64,000 nt of DNA from positions 1 through 64,000 of the forward strand of contig NZ_JAEFCA010000011.1 of NCBI RefSeq assembly GCF_016405855.1. The letters run 5' to 3'. The notes beneath the pieces are model-generated. The model saw nothing but the letters and a program-made list of their open reading frames with translations, was not told the origin of the DNA and did not search any database. Every line of letters starts with the position of its first letter. Within the stretch, counting starts at the first letter, position 1. Below are positions 50,680-59,583 of the stretch, piece after piece. The stretch comes from Flavobacterium sp. IB48 (GTDB lineage Bacteria > Bacteroidota > Bacteroidia > Flavobacteriales > Flavobacteriaceae). The translations under genes and the position numbers were made by a program.

Positions 50680-51729
50680 ATGATCGCAATCAATAAAAAC
50701 AGGCATTGGATGTTTTTAGTCTTTTTTTGGAGCTTATTAGGTATCACGATTTGGGCGCAGATGATTGAAGACTATGATTTTTTGATCGCTACAATTCAAG
50801 CTATTTTAGTTTTGATTTGTTCTGCTGTTTTGGCTCATATTTTAAGTGATGTTATATTGCCCAAAGCGCTAAAACAAAATAAAATGAACTGGTTTGCAGT
50901 ACAAAGCGTTGTTGTTGTATTGCTTTTGGCATTTTGTCTGTCATTGATTTATATTGTTTTTTCAGATTCGGTTATAAGAAGAAAAGCATATCCTGAAGAA
51001 GCAGATGTAGATTCTCTTCATTTTTTATGGTCGCGATTTTATGGTAACATTCCGTCAGCGATTTTAATTTGCGGTACTGCCTGCGGACTTCGGTTTTATC
51101 AAGAACATAATGTTATCGAAAGAAATCATGCGCAATTGCAGCAGGTTCATCTTGAAGCTCAAATCAAGATTTTGCAGGATCAGATAAATCCGCATTTGAT
51201 GTTTAATGTATTGAATCATATTCATATTCTGATGCAGAGTAATGTAAAGCTAGCTTCAGATTTATTAGTTCAGTTTTCGGATATTTTACGTTATCAATTG
51301 TATGAATGCAACAAAGAATATGTGCCATTGCATCTTGAAATTAAATATTTGAAGGATTTAATTGCTGTTGAAGAAACGCGTTGGGGGAATGAATTGGAAG
51401 TGAAAAGCAAATGGAATATCGAAGACGGACAACTTCAAATCGTGCCATTGCTTCTAGTTCCTTTGATCGAAAATGCTTTTAAACATGTTTCCCGACTTCC
51501 AAATCAAAAAGGATTTGTGCATTTGTCTTGTGAACAGATTAATAAACAATTGAATTTTAGAATTGAAAATTCGTATACAGAGCAATATAAAATTCAGTCT
51601 AAAAGTCAGGGATTAGGACTTGAAAATGTGAAGAAAAGGCTGATGATTCAATATCCAGAAAAACATCAATTCAATATCAATAAAACAGATTCTGACTTTA
51701 CAATTACTGTGACCTTAGATTTGAAATGA
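50680..51729 (+). CDS. LytS-type sensor histidine kinase, four membrane helices
   Basis: 349-aa membrane kinase. Four N-terminal membrane helices lie at about 10-30, 36-56, 72-95 and 122-138, with no separate sensor domain. The His_kinase domain has the phosphoacceptor His172 in LQDQINPHLMFNVLNH, and the ATPase part shows VPLLLVPLIENAFKH and the GLGLENVKKRL glycine box. The paired LytTR regulator gene follows after a 354-bp repeat-rich gap. Ligand unknown. LytTR-like sites precede this gene and the DUF6268 gene. Confidence 0.92.
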   Translation: MIAINKNRHWMFLVFFWSLLGITIWAQMIEDYDFLIATIQAILVLICSAVLAHILSDVILPKALKQNKMNWFAVQSVVVVLLLAFCLSLIYIVFSDSVIRRKAYPEEADVDSLHFLWSRFYGNIPSAILICGTACGLRFYQEHNVIERNHAQLQQVHLEAQIKILQDQINPHLMFNVLNHIHILMQSNVKLASDLLVQFSDILRYQLYECNKEYVPLHLEIKYLKDLIAVEETRWGNELEVKSKWNIEDGQLQIVPLLLVPLIENAFKHVSRLPNQKGFVHLSCEQINKQLNFRIENSYTEQYKIQSKSQGLGLENVKKRLMIQYPEKHQFNINKTDSDFTITVTLDLK

Positions 51730-52083
51730 TTTTTTTTTTGCCACGAATTGCACGAATTAACGCGAATTTTTTATCTGCTACTTTGTGAACTTTGCGGTTA
51801 AATTTTTTGCCACAGATTAAAAGGATTAAAGGGATTTTTTTGCGGCGAATTAGCACGAATTTTTAATCTGCTATATTTTGACATAACGCTTTGTGATCTT
51901 CGCATCCGTTATAAAAATTAAAACTTTGCGAACTTTGTGTATCCCGATAGCTATCGGGATTGCGCTCTTTGCGGTTAAATTTTTTGCCACAGATTATCAG
52001 ATTAAAAGGATTTCAAAAAAATCTGCTAAATCTGCGGGAAACAAAAAAACATTAAACATTAAACCTGAAACAAAAACAATATT
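51730..52083. repeat. Mosaic of intergenic repeats between kinase and regulator genes
   Basis: No gene. The stretch consists of GCCACGAATTGCACGAATTAACGCGAATT-type words (about 51740-51768), a 29-bp direct repeat starting TTTGCGGTTAAATTTTTTGC at 51791-51819 and again at 51968-51996, other GCCACAGATTA copies, and a perfect 20-bp palindrome ATCCCGATAGCTATCGGGAT at 51941-51960. Several families are pieced together. Confidence 0.85.
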
Positions 52084-52797
52084 ATGAACATGAAATGTCT
52101 CGTTATAGATGATGAACCTATCGCAAGAAACGGAATCGTAGACTTTATTTCTAAAATTGATTTTCTAGAAGTTGCCGGTACTTGCGCTTCGGCATTAGAA
52201 GCAACTTCTTATCTTCAGGAAAAGCAAATCGATTTGATGTTTCTGGATATCAATATGCCATATCTTACAGGACTGGAGTTTTTGGAATCATTAGAAAAAC
52301 CGCCTTTGGTAATTTTCACAACAGCCTACTCAGAACATGCTTTAGATGGGTATCGTTTGCAGGTTGTAGATTATTTATTAAAACCTATTACGTTTCAACG
52401 TTTTTATCAAGCTTCTTTAAAAGCTAAGCAATGGCATCAAATGATTAACTCTCCAAAGCAAAATCAATTGGATCCATTTTTATATGTACGTCAGGAAGAA
52501 GGATTTCAGAAAATTTCTTGGGTAGACATTTTATATATAGAAGGAATGCAGAATTATGCTAAACTTCATTTTAAAGATAAGGTTCTTGTTATTCATCAGA
52601 CCATGATTTCATTAGAAGAAACACTTCCCGCAGAAATTTTCTTTAGAATCCATAAATCTTTTCTTGTCAATATTACCCACATAGATTCTGTTTCCGGCGG
52701 ACGATTATTTATAAAAGGACAAGAACTACCCATTTCAAGAACGCGCCGAGAAGCATTGCTGAAAGAGGTAGTTTATAAAAATTTATTGAGTAGGTAG
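52084..52797 (+). CDS. LytTR-family response regulator
   Basis: 237-aa two-component regulator. The receiver domain (1-120) has the phosphoacceptor Asp55 in LMFLDINMP and the lysine in LLKPITFQRF. The LytTR DNA-binding domain (about 133-235) shows FLYVRQEEGFQKISW, DILYIEGMQNYAKLHF, FFRIHKSFLVN and LPISRTRREALL. The ATG at 52084 is used; the in-frame ATG at 52090 is an alternative. It is paired with the LytS-type kinase, and predicted sites lie upstream of the kinase and DUF6268 genes. Confidence 0.94.
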   Translation: MNMKCLVIDDEPIARNGIVDFISKIDFLEVAGTCASALEATSYLQEKQIDLMFLDINMPYLTGLEFLESLEKPPLVIFTTAYSEHALDGYRLQVVDYLLKPITFQRFYQASLKAKQWHQMINSPKQNQLDPFLYVRQEEGFQKISWVDILYIEGMQNYAKLHFKDKVLVIHQTMISLEETLPAEIFFRIHKSFLVNITHIDSVSGGRLFIKGQELPISRTRREALLKEVVYKNLLSR

Positions 52798-52799
52798 GT

Positions 52800-53735
52800 C
52801 TAGAATTTCCATTTTAGAGCTAATGCTCCGTAAAAAGTTGTTGTGAATCTTGGATCGGCTATATCTTTCTCTTTAAAAATATCCTTAATCTTTCTATTCG
52901 TAGTAGAGAAATTACGAACTAGAGTGGTTCCTGCGGTAGGTTCCAGAGTCCAATGTTCGCCAAACTTAAGCTGTGGTCGTAAACCGGCAATAATTTGCTG
53001 ATAACCCAATAACGAAGATTTATTTCCAATCTTGGTTTCGGCCGTCATACCGCTTAATTCTCCGACGAGTTTTAAATCAAAATTGTCATTCATGCGGTAA
53101 CCTAATTCTACGCCTTCAGGAAAAGCAACTTTAAAATGCAGAGCTCCTCTGGATTCCCAATTAAAATAAATTCCAGGAAGTACCATTGGTACACCAAAAC
53201 TATTGGTTAAAACTGGCCCTACACCCAAAGCCAGATTCGGGTTAAATTGTTTAATAAAAAGTACTCCACCTTGCATTAGGACATCATCTTTGTTAATCTC
53301 TACCATGTCTGTATAAATGCCCACCGAAGCAATGATAAATAACGACCAAGAAGAAGAAATAGATCGAATGTGCTTAATACCAATTTGAGTGTTTAGTAAT
53401 TCATTCGGAAATCCGCCTTGAAACTCTGGTGGAAGATCTTGAATATTGTAGTTTCTGTTTTCCATTTTGGCATAACTTCCATTTACAATAACAGACCAAA
53501 GTCTAGGATGATCGTATTTGTCCATTTTTAAAGAAAGCGGTATTTCAAAAGCAATCTGCGCTCTTTTAAAATTGCTTTCGGCATCTGTTTTTGTACTGTC
53601 TATTGGTCGCACATATTTAGAAAAAGGAACGTAATCGACTTTAAATTCACCTGAAATTCCCGATTGAGATCGTGCAGCGAGAGTAGCCAATAAAAAAAGA
53701 AAAAGCTGCGAGAGATAAAAAACTGTTTTGTTCAT
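52800..53735 (-). CDS. DUF6268 outer-membrane beta-barrel protein
   Basis: 311-aa secreted protein with a signal peptide (MNKTVFYLSQLFLFLLATLAARSQ) and a mature domain of alternating amphipathic strands ending in KWKF, typical of outer-membrane barrels. It matches the DUF6268 pattern (GEFKVDYVPFSKY, IAFEIPLSLK). Two bases separate its end from the convergent LytTR gene. A 34-bp LytTR-like element lies 54 bp upstream of its start. Function unknown. Confidence 0.85.
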   Translation of the reverse strand: MNKTVFYLSQLFLFLLATLAARSQSGISGEFKVDYVPFSKYVRPIDSTKTDAESNFKRAQIAFEIPLSLKMDKYDHPRLWSVIVNGSYAKMENRNYNIQDLPPEFQGGFPNELLNTQIGIKHIRSISSSWSLFIIASVGIYTDMVEINKDDVLMQGGVLFIKQFNPNLALGVGPVLTNSFGVPMVLPGIYFNWESRGALHFKVAFPEGVELGYRMNDNFDLKLVGELSGMTAETKIGNKSSLLGYQQIIAGLRPQLKFGEHWTLEPTAGTTLVRNFSTTNRKIKDIFKEKDIADPRFTTTFYGALALKWKF

Positions 53736-53789
53736 GATTTGATTAATTTTTCTGCGAATTACCGCGATCTAAATCAATCCTAAAAAATC

Positions 53790-53823
53790 ATTTGACTAAT
53801 GGCATTTTTGTTTTGACCAATGG
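53790..53823 (-). promoter_or_regulatory. LytTR-type operator upstream of the DUF6268 gene (site B)
   Basis: On the minus strand TTGGTCAAA (53812-53820) and TTAGTCAAA (53791-53799) are 21 bp apart in direct orientation. The element is 30/34 identical to site A and points the same way relative to its gene. It starts 54 bp upstream of the ATG and lies just below the terminator of the next gene. Confidence 0.65.
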
Positions 53824-53832
53824 TAAAAAATA

Positions 53833-53868
53833 AAAAAACCGACAGACTCTTCAGACTGTCGGTTTTTT
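53833..53868 (-). terminator. Terminator of the 172-aa barrel gene
   Basis: AAAAAACCGACAG (53833-53845) pairs with CTGTCGGTTTTTT (53856-53868), a 13-bp stem with A/T tails. Confidence 0.85.
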
Positions 53869-53901
53869 ACCAAAAACAAAATAATAAATTAAACCTATTT
53901 T

Positions 53902-54420
53902 TTATAGTTTAAAACCATAAGCAACACGCAATGCTACCTGATTGGTTCTAAAATCATGATAATCTTCGTAACGAACACTTAAGTCAATGTACTTGTTGGC
54001 ATAACCAATACCGGGAGCCCATAAAAAAGTTGTTTTATCGTAACCATTTGTTACTGCAAAACCAGCACCAAGTTCTCCTAAAACATAAAATTGATCTTTT
54101 AAAACAAACGCTTTAAAACCTGCTTTTGCGGGAATAAAACCAAGATCTTTTACGTTATTTCCAAGTTCATCTTTTCCCATAAATAAATTTGTAAATCCCG
54201 TTGTTAAGGTTAATGATGTTTTTTTAGAAAGATCGTACTGTAGACGTACATCTCCACCAAGAGACCAGTCATAATCGTTATCAGTAGGAAGTCCTCCATT
54301 TAATCCGACTCCTAATCTAAAACCCTGATCGTAATTTTCTACTCCGCTATCTTGAGCAAAAGTTGTGTTGGCAAATAAAAACGTGAACGCAGCTAGGCAT
54401 AACATCTGTAATTTTTTCAT
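53902..54420 (-). CDS. Small outer-membrane beta-barrel protein
   Basis: 172-aa protein with a signal peptide (MKKLQMLCLAAFTFLFANTTFAQ) and a mature part of about eight amphipathic strands (FRLGVGLNGGLPT, LGGDVRLQYDL, SLTLTTGFTNL, GFIPAKAGFKAFV, FYVLGELGAGFAV, GIGYANKYIDLSVRYE, QVALRVAYGF) ending in an aromatic-rich strand. This is the OmpA/OmpW-like barrel type. Function unknown. Monocistronic with a strong terminator. Confidence 0.85.
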   Translation of the reverse strand: MKKLQMLCLAAFTFLFANTTFAQDSGVENYDQGFRLGVGLNGGLPTDNDYDWSLGGDVRLQYDLSKKTSLTLTTGFTNLFMGKDELGNNVKDLGFIPAKAGFKAFVLKDQFYVLGELGAGFAVTNGYDKTTFLWAPGIGYANKYIDLSVRYEDYHDFRTNQVALRVAYGFKL

Positions 54421-54582
54421 GGCTTATATTTTTGAAATTTCTATAATGTAAAATTATATGCAAGGCATTTGGAGTTTGTTATACAATTTTTAAAAATCGT
54501 TACATAATATTGAGTCCGTCTTATTTTTGTCTTAAAATTGGGATATATTTTTATTGATAGGATAGAATTCGAAGCTTCTGAC

Positions 54583-54590
54583 TATCTTTG
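54583..54590 (+). promoter_or_regulatory. Candidate -7 element of the MATE gene
   Basis: TATCTTTG matches TAnnTTTG exactly, 20 bases before the GTG start. No well-spaced TTG (nearest at 54554, 26 bases). Confidence 0.35.
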
Positions 54591-54610
54591 CCGACTAAAA
54601 TTGATTACAA

Positions 54611-55996
54611 GTGAATTTAAAGCAGTACACCAAAGAGTTTTCGTATAATTTAAGACTAGCATATCCCGTAATTTTGGGTATGGTCGGACATACTTTAATT
54701 GGTATTGTCGATAATATAATGGTTGGCAAAATAGGAAGCACAGAATTGGCCGCGGTTTCGCTTGGAAACAGTATGATCTTTATTGCAATGTCTTTAGGAA
54801 TTGGATTCTCTACAGCCATTACGCCAATTGTGGCCGAAGGCGATGCAGAAAAAAACGATACTAAAATTAGATCTGCTTTTCATCATGGTTTATTTCTATG
54901 TACAATTCTCGGTTTAGTGCTTTTTACCGTAATTATGTTTGCTAAACCAATTATGGAGTTGTTGAAACAGCCAGCAGATGTTATTGTTCTTGCAAAACCA
55001 TATTTGGGTTGGGTTGCTTTTTCTTTAATTCCGTTGGTAATGTATCAAGGATATAAGCAATTTGCAGACGGAATGTCATTAACCAAATATTCTATGTATG
55101 CTATGGTTATGGCAAATGTGCTTCATGTTGGAATTAATTATGTTTTGATTTATGGAATCTGGATTTTTCCAAAAATGGGAATTATTGGTGCAGCACTTGG
55201 TACCGTGATTTCGAGAATATTTTTGGTCATGTTCATGCATATTATGCTTTCAAGAAGAGACGATCTAAAACGCTTTTTTAAAGGTTTCAGTTTTAATGAA
55301 ATTAAAAAGGCAACAATAGAAAAGATTATAAGCATCGGATTTCCTTCTGCAATGCAAATGCTTTTTGAAGTAGTTTTGTTTACAGCTTCGATCTGGCTTT
55401 GCGGAAATATCGGAAAAACAAGTCAGGCAGCAAATCAGATTGCGTTGAGCCTCGCTTCTATGACTTTTATGTTTGCCATGGGATTAAGTGTAACTTCGAT
55501 GGTTCGTGTCAGCAATCAAAGAGGTTTAATGGATTATAAAAAGCTAATTGTTGTAGCACGTTCTATTTTCCTGCTTGCTATAATCTTAGAAACAATTTTT
55601 GCAATTTTCTTTATTATTTTCCACGATTATCTGCCTTATATTTTCTTAAATATGGAAAATACAGGACAGGTTTTAGACAACGAAGAAGTGATCGGAATTG
55701 CCTCAAAATTACTTTTAATTGCAGCGATTTTCCAGATTTCTGACGGAATTCAGGTTGTAGTTTTAGGTGCTTTACGCGGATTACAAGATGTAAAAGTGCC
55801 AATGTACATTACCTTTGTAGCTTATTGGGTTATTGGTTTCCCTATTTCGTACTATTTAGGAGAACACACCGAATTGAAAGCGCAGGGAGTTTGGATCGGA
55901 CTTTTGGCAGGTTTAACCGCAGCGGCGATTTGTTTGTATATTCGTTTTCATTACCTAACAAAGAGATTAATTATCGATTCAGATCTAAATAACTAA
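54611..55996 (+). CDS. MATE family efflux transporter
   Basis: 461-aa transporter with twelve membrane helices in two related halves. It opens with LKQYTKEFSYNLRLAYPVILGMVGHTLIGIVDNIMVGKIG, typical of the NorM/DinF branch of MATE, and the second half repeats the pattern from about 255. These pumps export cationic drugs or metabolites in exchange for H+ or Na+. The start is GTG at 54611; no ATG is available in frame near it. Monocistronic. Confidence 0.93.
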   Translation: MNLKQYTKEFSYNLRLAYPVILGMVGHTLIGIVDNIMVGKIGSTELAAVSLGNSMIFIAMSLGIGFSTAITPIVAEGDAEKNDTKIRSAFHHGLFLCTILGLVLFTVIMFAKPIMELLKQPADVIVLAKPYLGWVAFSLIPLVMYQGYKQFADGMSLTKYSMYAMVMANVLHVGINYVLIYGIWIFPKMGIIGAALGTVISRIFLVMFMHIMLSRRDDLKRFFKGFSFNEIKKATIEKIISIGFPSAMQMLFEVVLFTASIWLCGNIGKTSQAANQIALSLASMTFMFAMGLSVTSMVRVSNQRGLMDYKKLIVVARSIFLLAIILETIFAIFFIIFHDYLPYIFLNMENTGQVLDNEEVIGIASKLLLIAAIFQISDGIQVVVLGALRGLQDVKVPMYITFVAYWVIGFPISYYLGEHTELKAQGVWIGLLAGLTAAAICLYIRFHYLTKRLIIDSDLNN

Positions 55997-56104
55997 ATTT
56001 GAATAAAAATAAGTCAAAGATTATAAAGTATAAAATCAGGAGAAATCCTTTTAATTCTTTTAATCTGTGACTAAAAAAATAACCATTAAAAAAAATAAAT
56101 AGAT

Positions 56105-56332
56105 ATGGAATTACCTAAATTTTTACTTGGAGATAATACCGATTTTCCAGACGATATTTTTATCATTCACCTAGATTACCCAAGATTCATTATCAATTTG
56201 AAAGATGATGAGGTTGAGTTTTTGGAAGAACCGGAAGATCTTGACGAAGCTGAATTAAACGCCGAAATGGAGAGTTTAATCGAAAAAGCTAATGAGTTTT
56301 ATGACAGAGAAATTAACCGTTACGAAGAGTAA
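56105..56332 (+). CDS. Small acidic conserved-looking protein
   Basis: 75-aa protein, strongly acidic in its second half (DDEVEFLEEPEDLDEAELNAEMESLIEKA). A strand-rich N-terminal part (LPKFLLGDNTDFPDDIFIIHLDYPRFII) precedes a helix. I do not recognise the family. It is 36 bases before the LTA-synthase-like gene on the same strand, so probably co-transcribed. A partner role is only a guess. Confidence 0.7.
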   Translation: MELPKFLLGDNTDFPDDIFIIHLDYPRFIINLKDDEVEFLEEPEDLDEAELNAEMESLIEKANEFYDREINRYEE

Positions 56333-56368
56333 TCTATTTTCTAATCTTACGTTCTTATACTATTTTTA

Positions 56369-58306
56369 ATGAAAAATTTACGTTTTTTAAAACCTATTTT
56401 CAGTTTTATATTAATCGGATTATTGATTACCACTTTAAGCCGAATCTTTTTGTTTTTTCTTTTTAAAGAAAGAGTAGTGCAGACGCCAGATTTCTGGTAT
56501 ATTTTTCCAATCGGATTACGAATGGATTTAATATTACTGTGTTATTTGTCATTTTTGCCAGCAGTTCTAATTACTTTTCTGCCAAATAAATGGATAAAAT
56601 TCACCAACAAATTTCTGGTAATTTATAGTTTTCTATTTCTGTTTTTAATTCTTTTTGTAGAATTAGCTTCTCCAGATTTTGTAAAGCAATATGATACACG
56701 TCCGAATAAGATTTTCTTAGATTATCTTATTTATCCAAAAGAAGTGGTTGGAATGCTTTTAAAAAGTTATCTGACTTCAATCATTGTGACTTTTCTAATT
56801 CTTGGTGTTGTACTGTATTTGGCTTTCAAAAAAGGGAAACAATTATTTTATACCACAAGTACAGAATATAAATTCAAATTAATGGTGTTTCCATTAGTTG
56901 CTTTTTTATTGTTTTTCGGAGCACGTTCAAGTCTTACTTCAAAACGTCCTATTAATGCTAGTAATGCTGTTTTCTCAACAGATCAGCTTACAAATACGTT
57001 GGGATTAAATTCATTTTATACCGTTGCTTTTGCCGCGTATTCAATCAAAAATGAGGGAAATACTAAAATGTATGGTAAAATGGATGAAGCCGAAGCCATT
57101 GCTCGTGTAAAAAAATACATGATCGCAGGTCCAAGTGATTTTAGCGATAAAGACATTCCGTTTTTGCATGTACAGCAACCAGATTCTGTTATGAAAAAGC
57201 CATATAACTTGGTGATATTTTTACAGGAAAGTTTAGGAGCAGAATATGTTGGAATTTTGGGAGGAAAACCATTAACTCCAGAATTTGATAAATTGTCTAA
57301 AGAAGGATTATTGTTCACCAATTTGTATTGCACAGGAACCAGAAGTGTTCGCGGAATTGAAGCAGTTGTGACTGGATTTTTACCTTCGCCATCAGAAAGT
57401 GTAGTGAAGCTTGGAAACTCACAGCAAGGATTTTTTACACTTGCCGATGCTTTAAAACAAAAAGGCTACGATACAAGTTTCATTTATGGTGGAATGGCAA
57501 ACTTTGACAATATGGCTTCGTTCTTTAACGGAAATGGTTTCACAGACATCGTAGACCAAACTGATTTTGAGTCTGATGGAAATAAATATGCTTTCAAAGG
57601 AACTTGGGGTTATTCTGATGAAGATTTGGTTACAAAAGCCAATCAGTATTTCAAATCAAAAGGAGATAAACCATTTTTCTCTTTAATGTTCTCGACTTCA
57701 AATCACGAACCATTTGAATATCCGGCTGGAAGAATTAAGCCTTACGATAAAAAGCCTAATACGGTAAATAATGCCATGAAATATGCCGATTTCTCAATTG
57801 GGAAATTCTTTGAAATGGCAAAGAAAGAACCGTACTTTAAAAACACGATTTTCATTGTAATTGCTGACCATAACACAAGAACTTATGGAAAAAATTTAGT
57901 GCCAATAAACAAATTCCACATTCCAGCATTTATTATGGGGCCAGGAGTTCCAAAAGGAGCTGTTTATGATAGATTGGCAAGTCAGATTGATATTCCGCCA
58001 ACATTGTTAAGCTACTTAGGACTTCCGTTTGAAACGCCAATGGTTGGTAGAAACTTAAGCAAATTGGATCCAAAAGTACAAGGAAGATCTATTATGCAGT
58101 TTAATGATATCAATGCATTTAGAGTTGAAAATCAGGTTGTAATTATGCAGCCAAATTTAAAACCTTTGCAGTTCGAAATTAAAAATGATACAACTTTAAT
58201 TCCTGTAAAACTAAACGAAGATTTAGCAAAAGATGCTTTAGCGCATGTAATTACAGCAGGGAATCTTTATAAGGAAAATAAATATAAGCTTAGAGCTAAG
58301 AAATAA
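56369..58306 (+). CDS. LTA synthase family sulfatase-like membrane enzyme
   Basis: 645-aa enzyme. Five N-terminal membrane helices (within about 1-190) precede an extracytoplasmic sulfatase/phosphotransferase domain (about 280-600). The metal-site residues are in IFLQESLGAEY (Glu), LYCTGTRSVRG (Thr nucleophile) and FIVIADHNTR (Asp, His). It is the LtaS/MdoB type, which transfers glycerol phosphate or phosphoethanolamine. Gram-negative members modify glycans or lipid A; the substrate here is unknown. Confidence 0.9.
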   Translation: MKNLRFLKPIFSFILIGLLITTLSRIFLFFLFKERVVQTPDFWYIFPIGLRMDLILLCYLSFLPAVLITFLPNKWIKFTNKFLVIYSFLFLFLILFVELASPDFVKQYDTRPNKIFLDYLIYPKEVVGMLLKSYLTSIIVTFLILGVVLYLAFKKGKQLFYTTSTEYKFKLMVFPLVAFLLFFGARSSLTSKRPINASNAVFSTDQLTNTLGLNSFYTVAFAAYSIKNEGNTKMYGKMDEAEAIARVKKYMIAGPSDFSDKDIPFLHVQQPDSVMKKPYNLVIFLQESLGAEYVGILGGKPLTPEFDKLSKEGLLFTNLYCTGTRSVRGIEAVVTGFLPSPSESVVKLGNSQQGFFTLADALKQKGYDTSFIYGGMANFDNMASFFNGNGFTDIVDQTDFESDGNKYAFKGTWGYSDEDLVTKANQYFKSKGDKPFFSLMFSTSNHEPFEYPAGRIKPYDKKPNTVNNAMKYADFSIGKFFEMAKKEPYFKNTIFIVIADHNTRTYGKNLVPINKFHIPAFIMGPGVPKGAVYDRLASQIDIPPTLLSYLGLPFETPMVGRNLSKLDPKVQGRSIMQFNDINAFRVENQVVIMQPNLKPLQFEIKNDTTLIPVKLNEDLAKDALAHVITAGNLYKENKYKLRAKK

Positions 58307-58308
58307 AG

Positions 58309-58440
58309 ATGCTAAGGTACTAAGTTGCTAAGCTTCTAAGTTTTGTCACATTGAGCGAAGTCGAAATGCTATATAGTTCTTGACTCCGCTCGACCAGACA
58401 AGAAACCTTAGTAACTTAGCAACTTAGTATCTTAGAACCT
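58309..58440. repeat. CTAAGNNN-unit hairpin, copy 2, with nested piece
   Basis: The left arm (58309-58340) has four CTAAG units. TACTAAGTTGCTAAG (58318-58332) is exactly complementary to 58415-58429 in the right arm. Nested between is a piece of another family (GTCACATTGAGCGAAGTCGAAATG). It lies between convergent genes, and its right arm overlaps the last codons of meaB. Confidence 0.85.
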
Positions 58441-59526
58441 TTTTTTAAAATACAATTTTAACAACTCAGAAGCAGCTGCAAAAGATGAAATCTCATTGTT
58501 TTGCACTGCTTTTTTGCTTTCTTCTAAAAGGGAAATGATTTCTGGCTGATTATAGAAATTCTGTTTCAATTGTTCGTTGATGGTTTCCATCATCCAGAAA
58601 TGATTTTGTTCATTTCTTTTTTCTTGAAAAAATCCTGTTTCTTTCGTCATTTCAAAATAATCAGAAATCGTATTCCAAACTTCACGAATTCCATCTTTTG
58701 TTAGAGAACTGCAAGTAGTAACTTTAGGTTGCCAGTTCGATTTTTTTGGAGGGAATAAATGCAAAGCGCGATTAAACTCCAATTTCGCCTGATTTGCTTT
58801 TTTTATATTATCACCGTCCGCTTTGTTAATGACAATTGCATCTGCCATTTCCATAATACCGCGTTTAATGCCTTGAAGTTCGTCGCCTGCGCCAGAAATT
58901 TTCAATAGCAAAAAGAAATCGACCATACTATGAACGGCAGTTTCACTTTGGCCAACACCAACTGTTTCGATAATAATAGTATCAAAACCAGCGGCTTCAC
59001 AAAGAATAATGGTTTCTCGAGTTTTGCGCGCTACACCTCCTAAAGTTTCACCTGAAGCACTTGGACGAATAAAAGCATTTTCGTCTTTAACCAATTCTTC
59101 CATTCGGGTTTTATCACCGAGAATACTTCCATGAGAAAGCGAACTGCTTGGATCGACTGCTAGAACCGCTACTTTTTTTCCTAATTGTGTCAAATGTTTT
59201 CCAAAAGCTTCAATAAAAGTGCTTTTTCCAACTCCAGGAACACCTGTAATTCCAATTCGAACTGATTTATTGGCATGAGCTAAACAGCCTTGAATTACTT
59301 CGCTTGCTTTTTCAAAATGATCAGGATTGGTGCTTTCTATTAAAGTAATGGCACGACTTAAAGAAGTTCTATTTCCTTCTAAAATGCCATTAATTAATTC
59401 TTGAGAAGTAGGTTGTTGTCTGCGTTTGCTTTTAATTTGATTTATAGCCGAAATATTGGTGATTTCGGGAGGTGAAATTCCAGCTTTTTCAGAGATGCTG
59501 CCAGTTTGTTTATTAGAATTTGACAA
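58432..59526 (-). CDS. meaB: Methylmalonyl-CoA mutase-associated GTPase MeaB
   Basis: 364-aa G3E GTPase that loads and protects adenosylcobalamin in the mutase. Walker A is GVPGVGKS (95-102), then DPSSSLSHGSILGDKTRM, ETVGVGQSE and the G4 motif NKADGDN. An N-terminal helical extension (1-50) and a C-terminal dimerisation arm are normal. The mutase subunits are at 10595-14130, so the partner genes are unlinked, unlike in many other bacteria. Confidence 0.95.
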   Translation of the reverse strand: MSNSNKQTGSISEKAGISPPEITNISAINQIKSKRRQQPTSQELINGILEGNRTSLSRAITLIESTNPDHFEKASEVIQGCLAHANKSVRIGITGVPGVGKSTFIEAFGKHLTQLGKKVAVLAVDPSSSLSHGSILGDKTRMEELVKDENAFIRPSASGETLGGVARKTRETIILCEAAGFDTIIIETVGVGQSETAVHSMVDFFLLLKISGAGDELQGIKRGIMEMADAIVINKADGDNIKKANQAKLEFNRALHLFPPKKSNWQPKVTTCSSLTKDGIREVWNTISDYFEMTKETGFFQEKRNEQNHFWMMETINEQLKQNFYNQPEIISLLEESKKAVQNNEISSFAAASELLKLYFKKRF

Positions 59527-59583
59527 AACGCACTTTTTAGAAATGTAAAAGTACAGAAAACAAAAACAGTTTCAAAAAGTTAG

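Noticed and set aside
51893..52087. A 64-codon frame before the LytTR gene
   Set aside because: It lies entirely within repeat patchwork, including the 20-bp palindrome and duplicated words, and has no coding character.
52800..52830. A shared terminator between the LytTR gene and the convergent DUF6268 gene
   Set aside because: Only two bases separate the stops and I see no clear stem-loop with T-tract there.
58341..58400. A small RNA gene in the loop of the CTAAG hairpin
   Set aside because: The internal words match another intergenic repeat family, and no promoter or terminator frames them.
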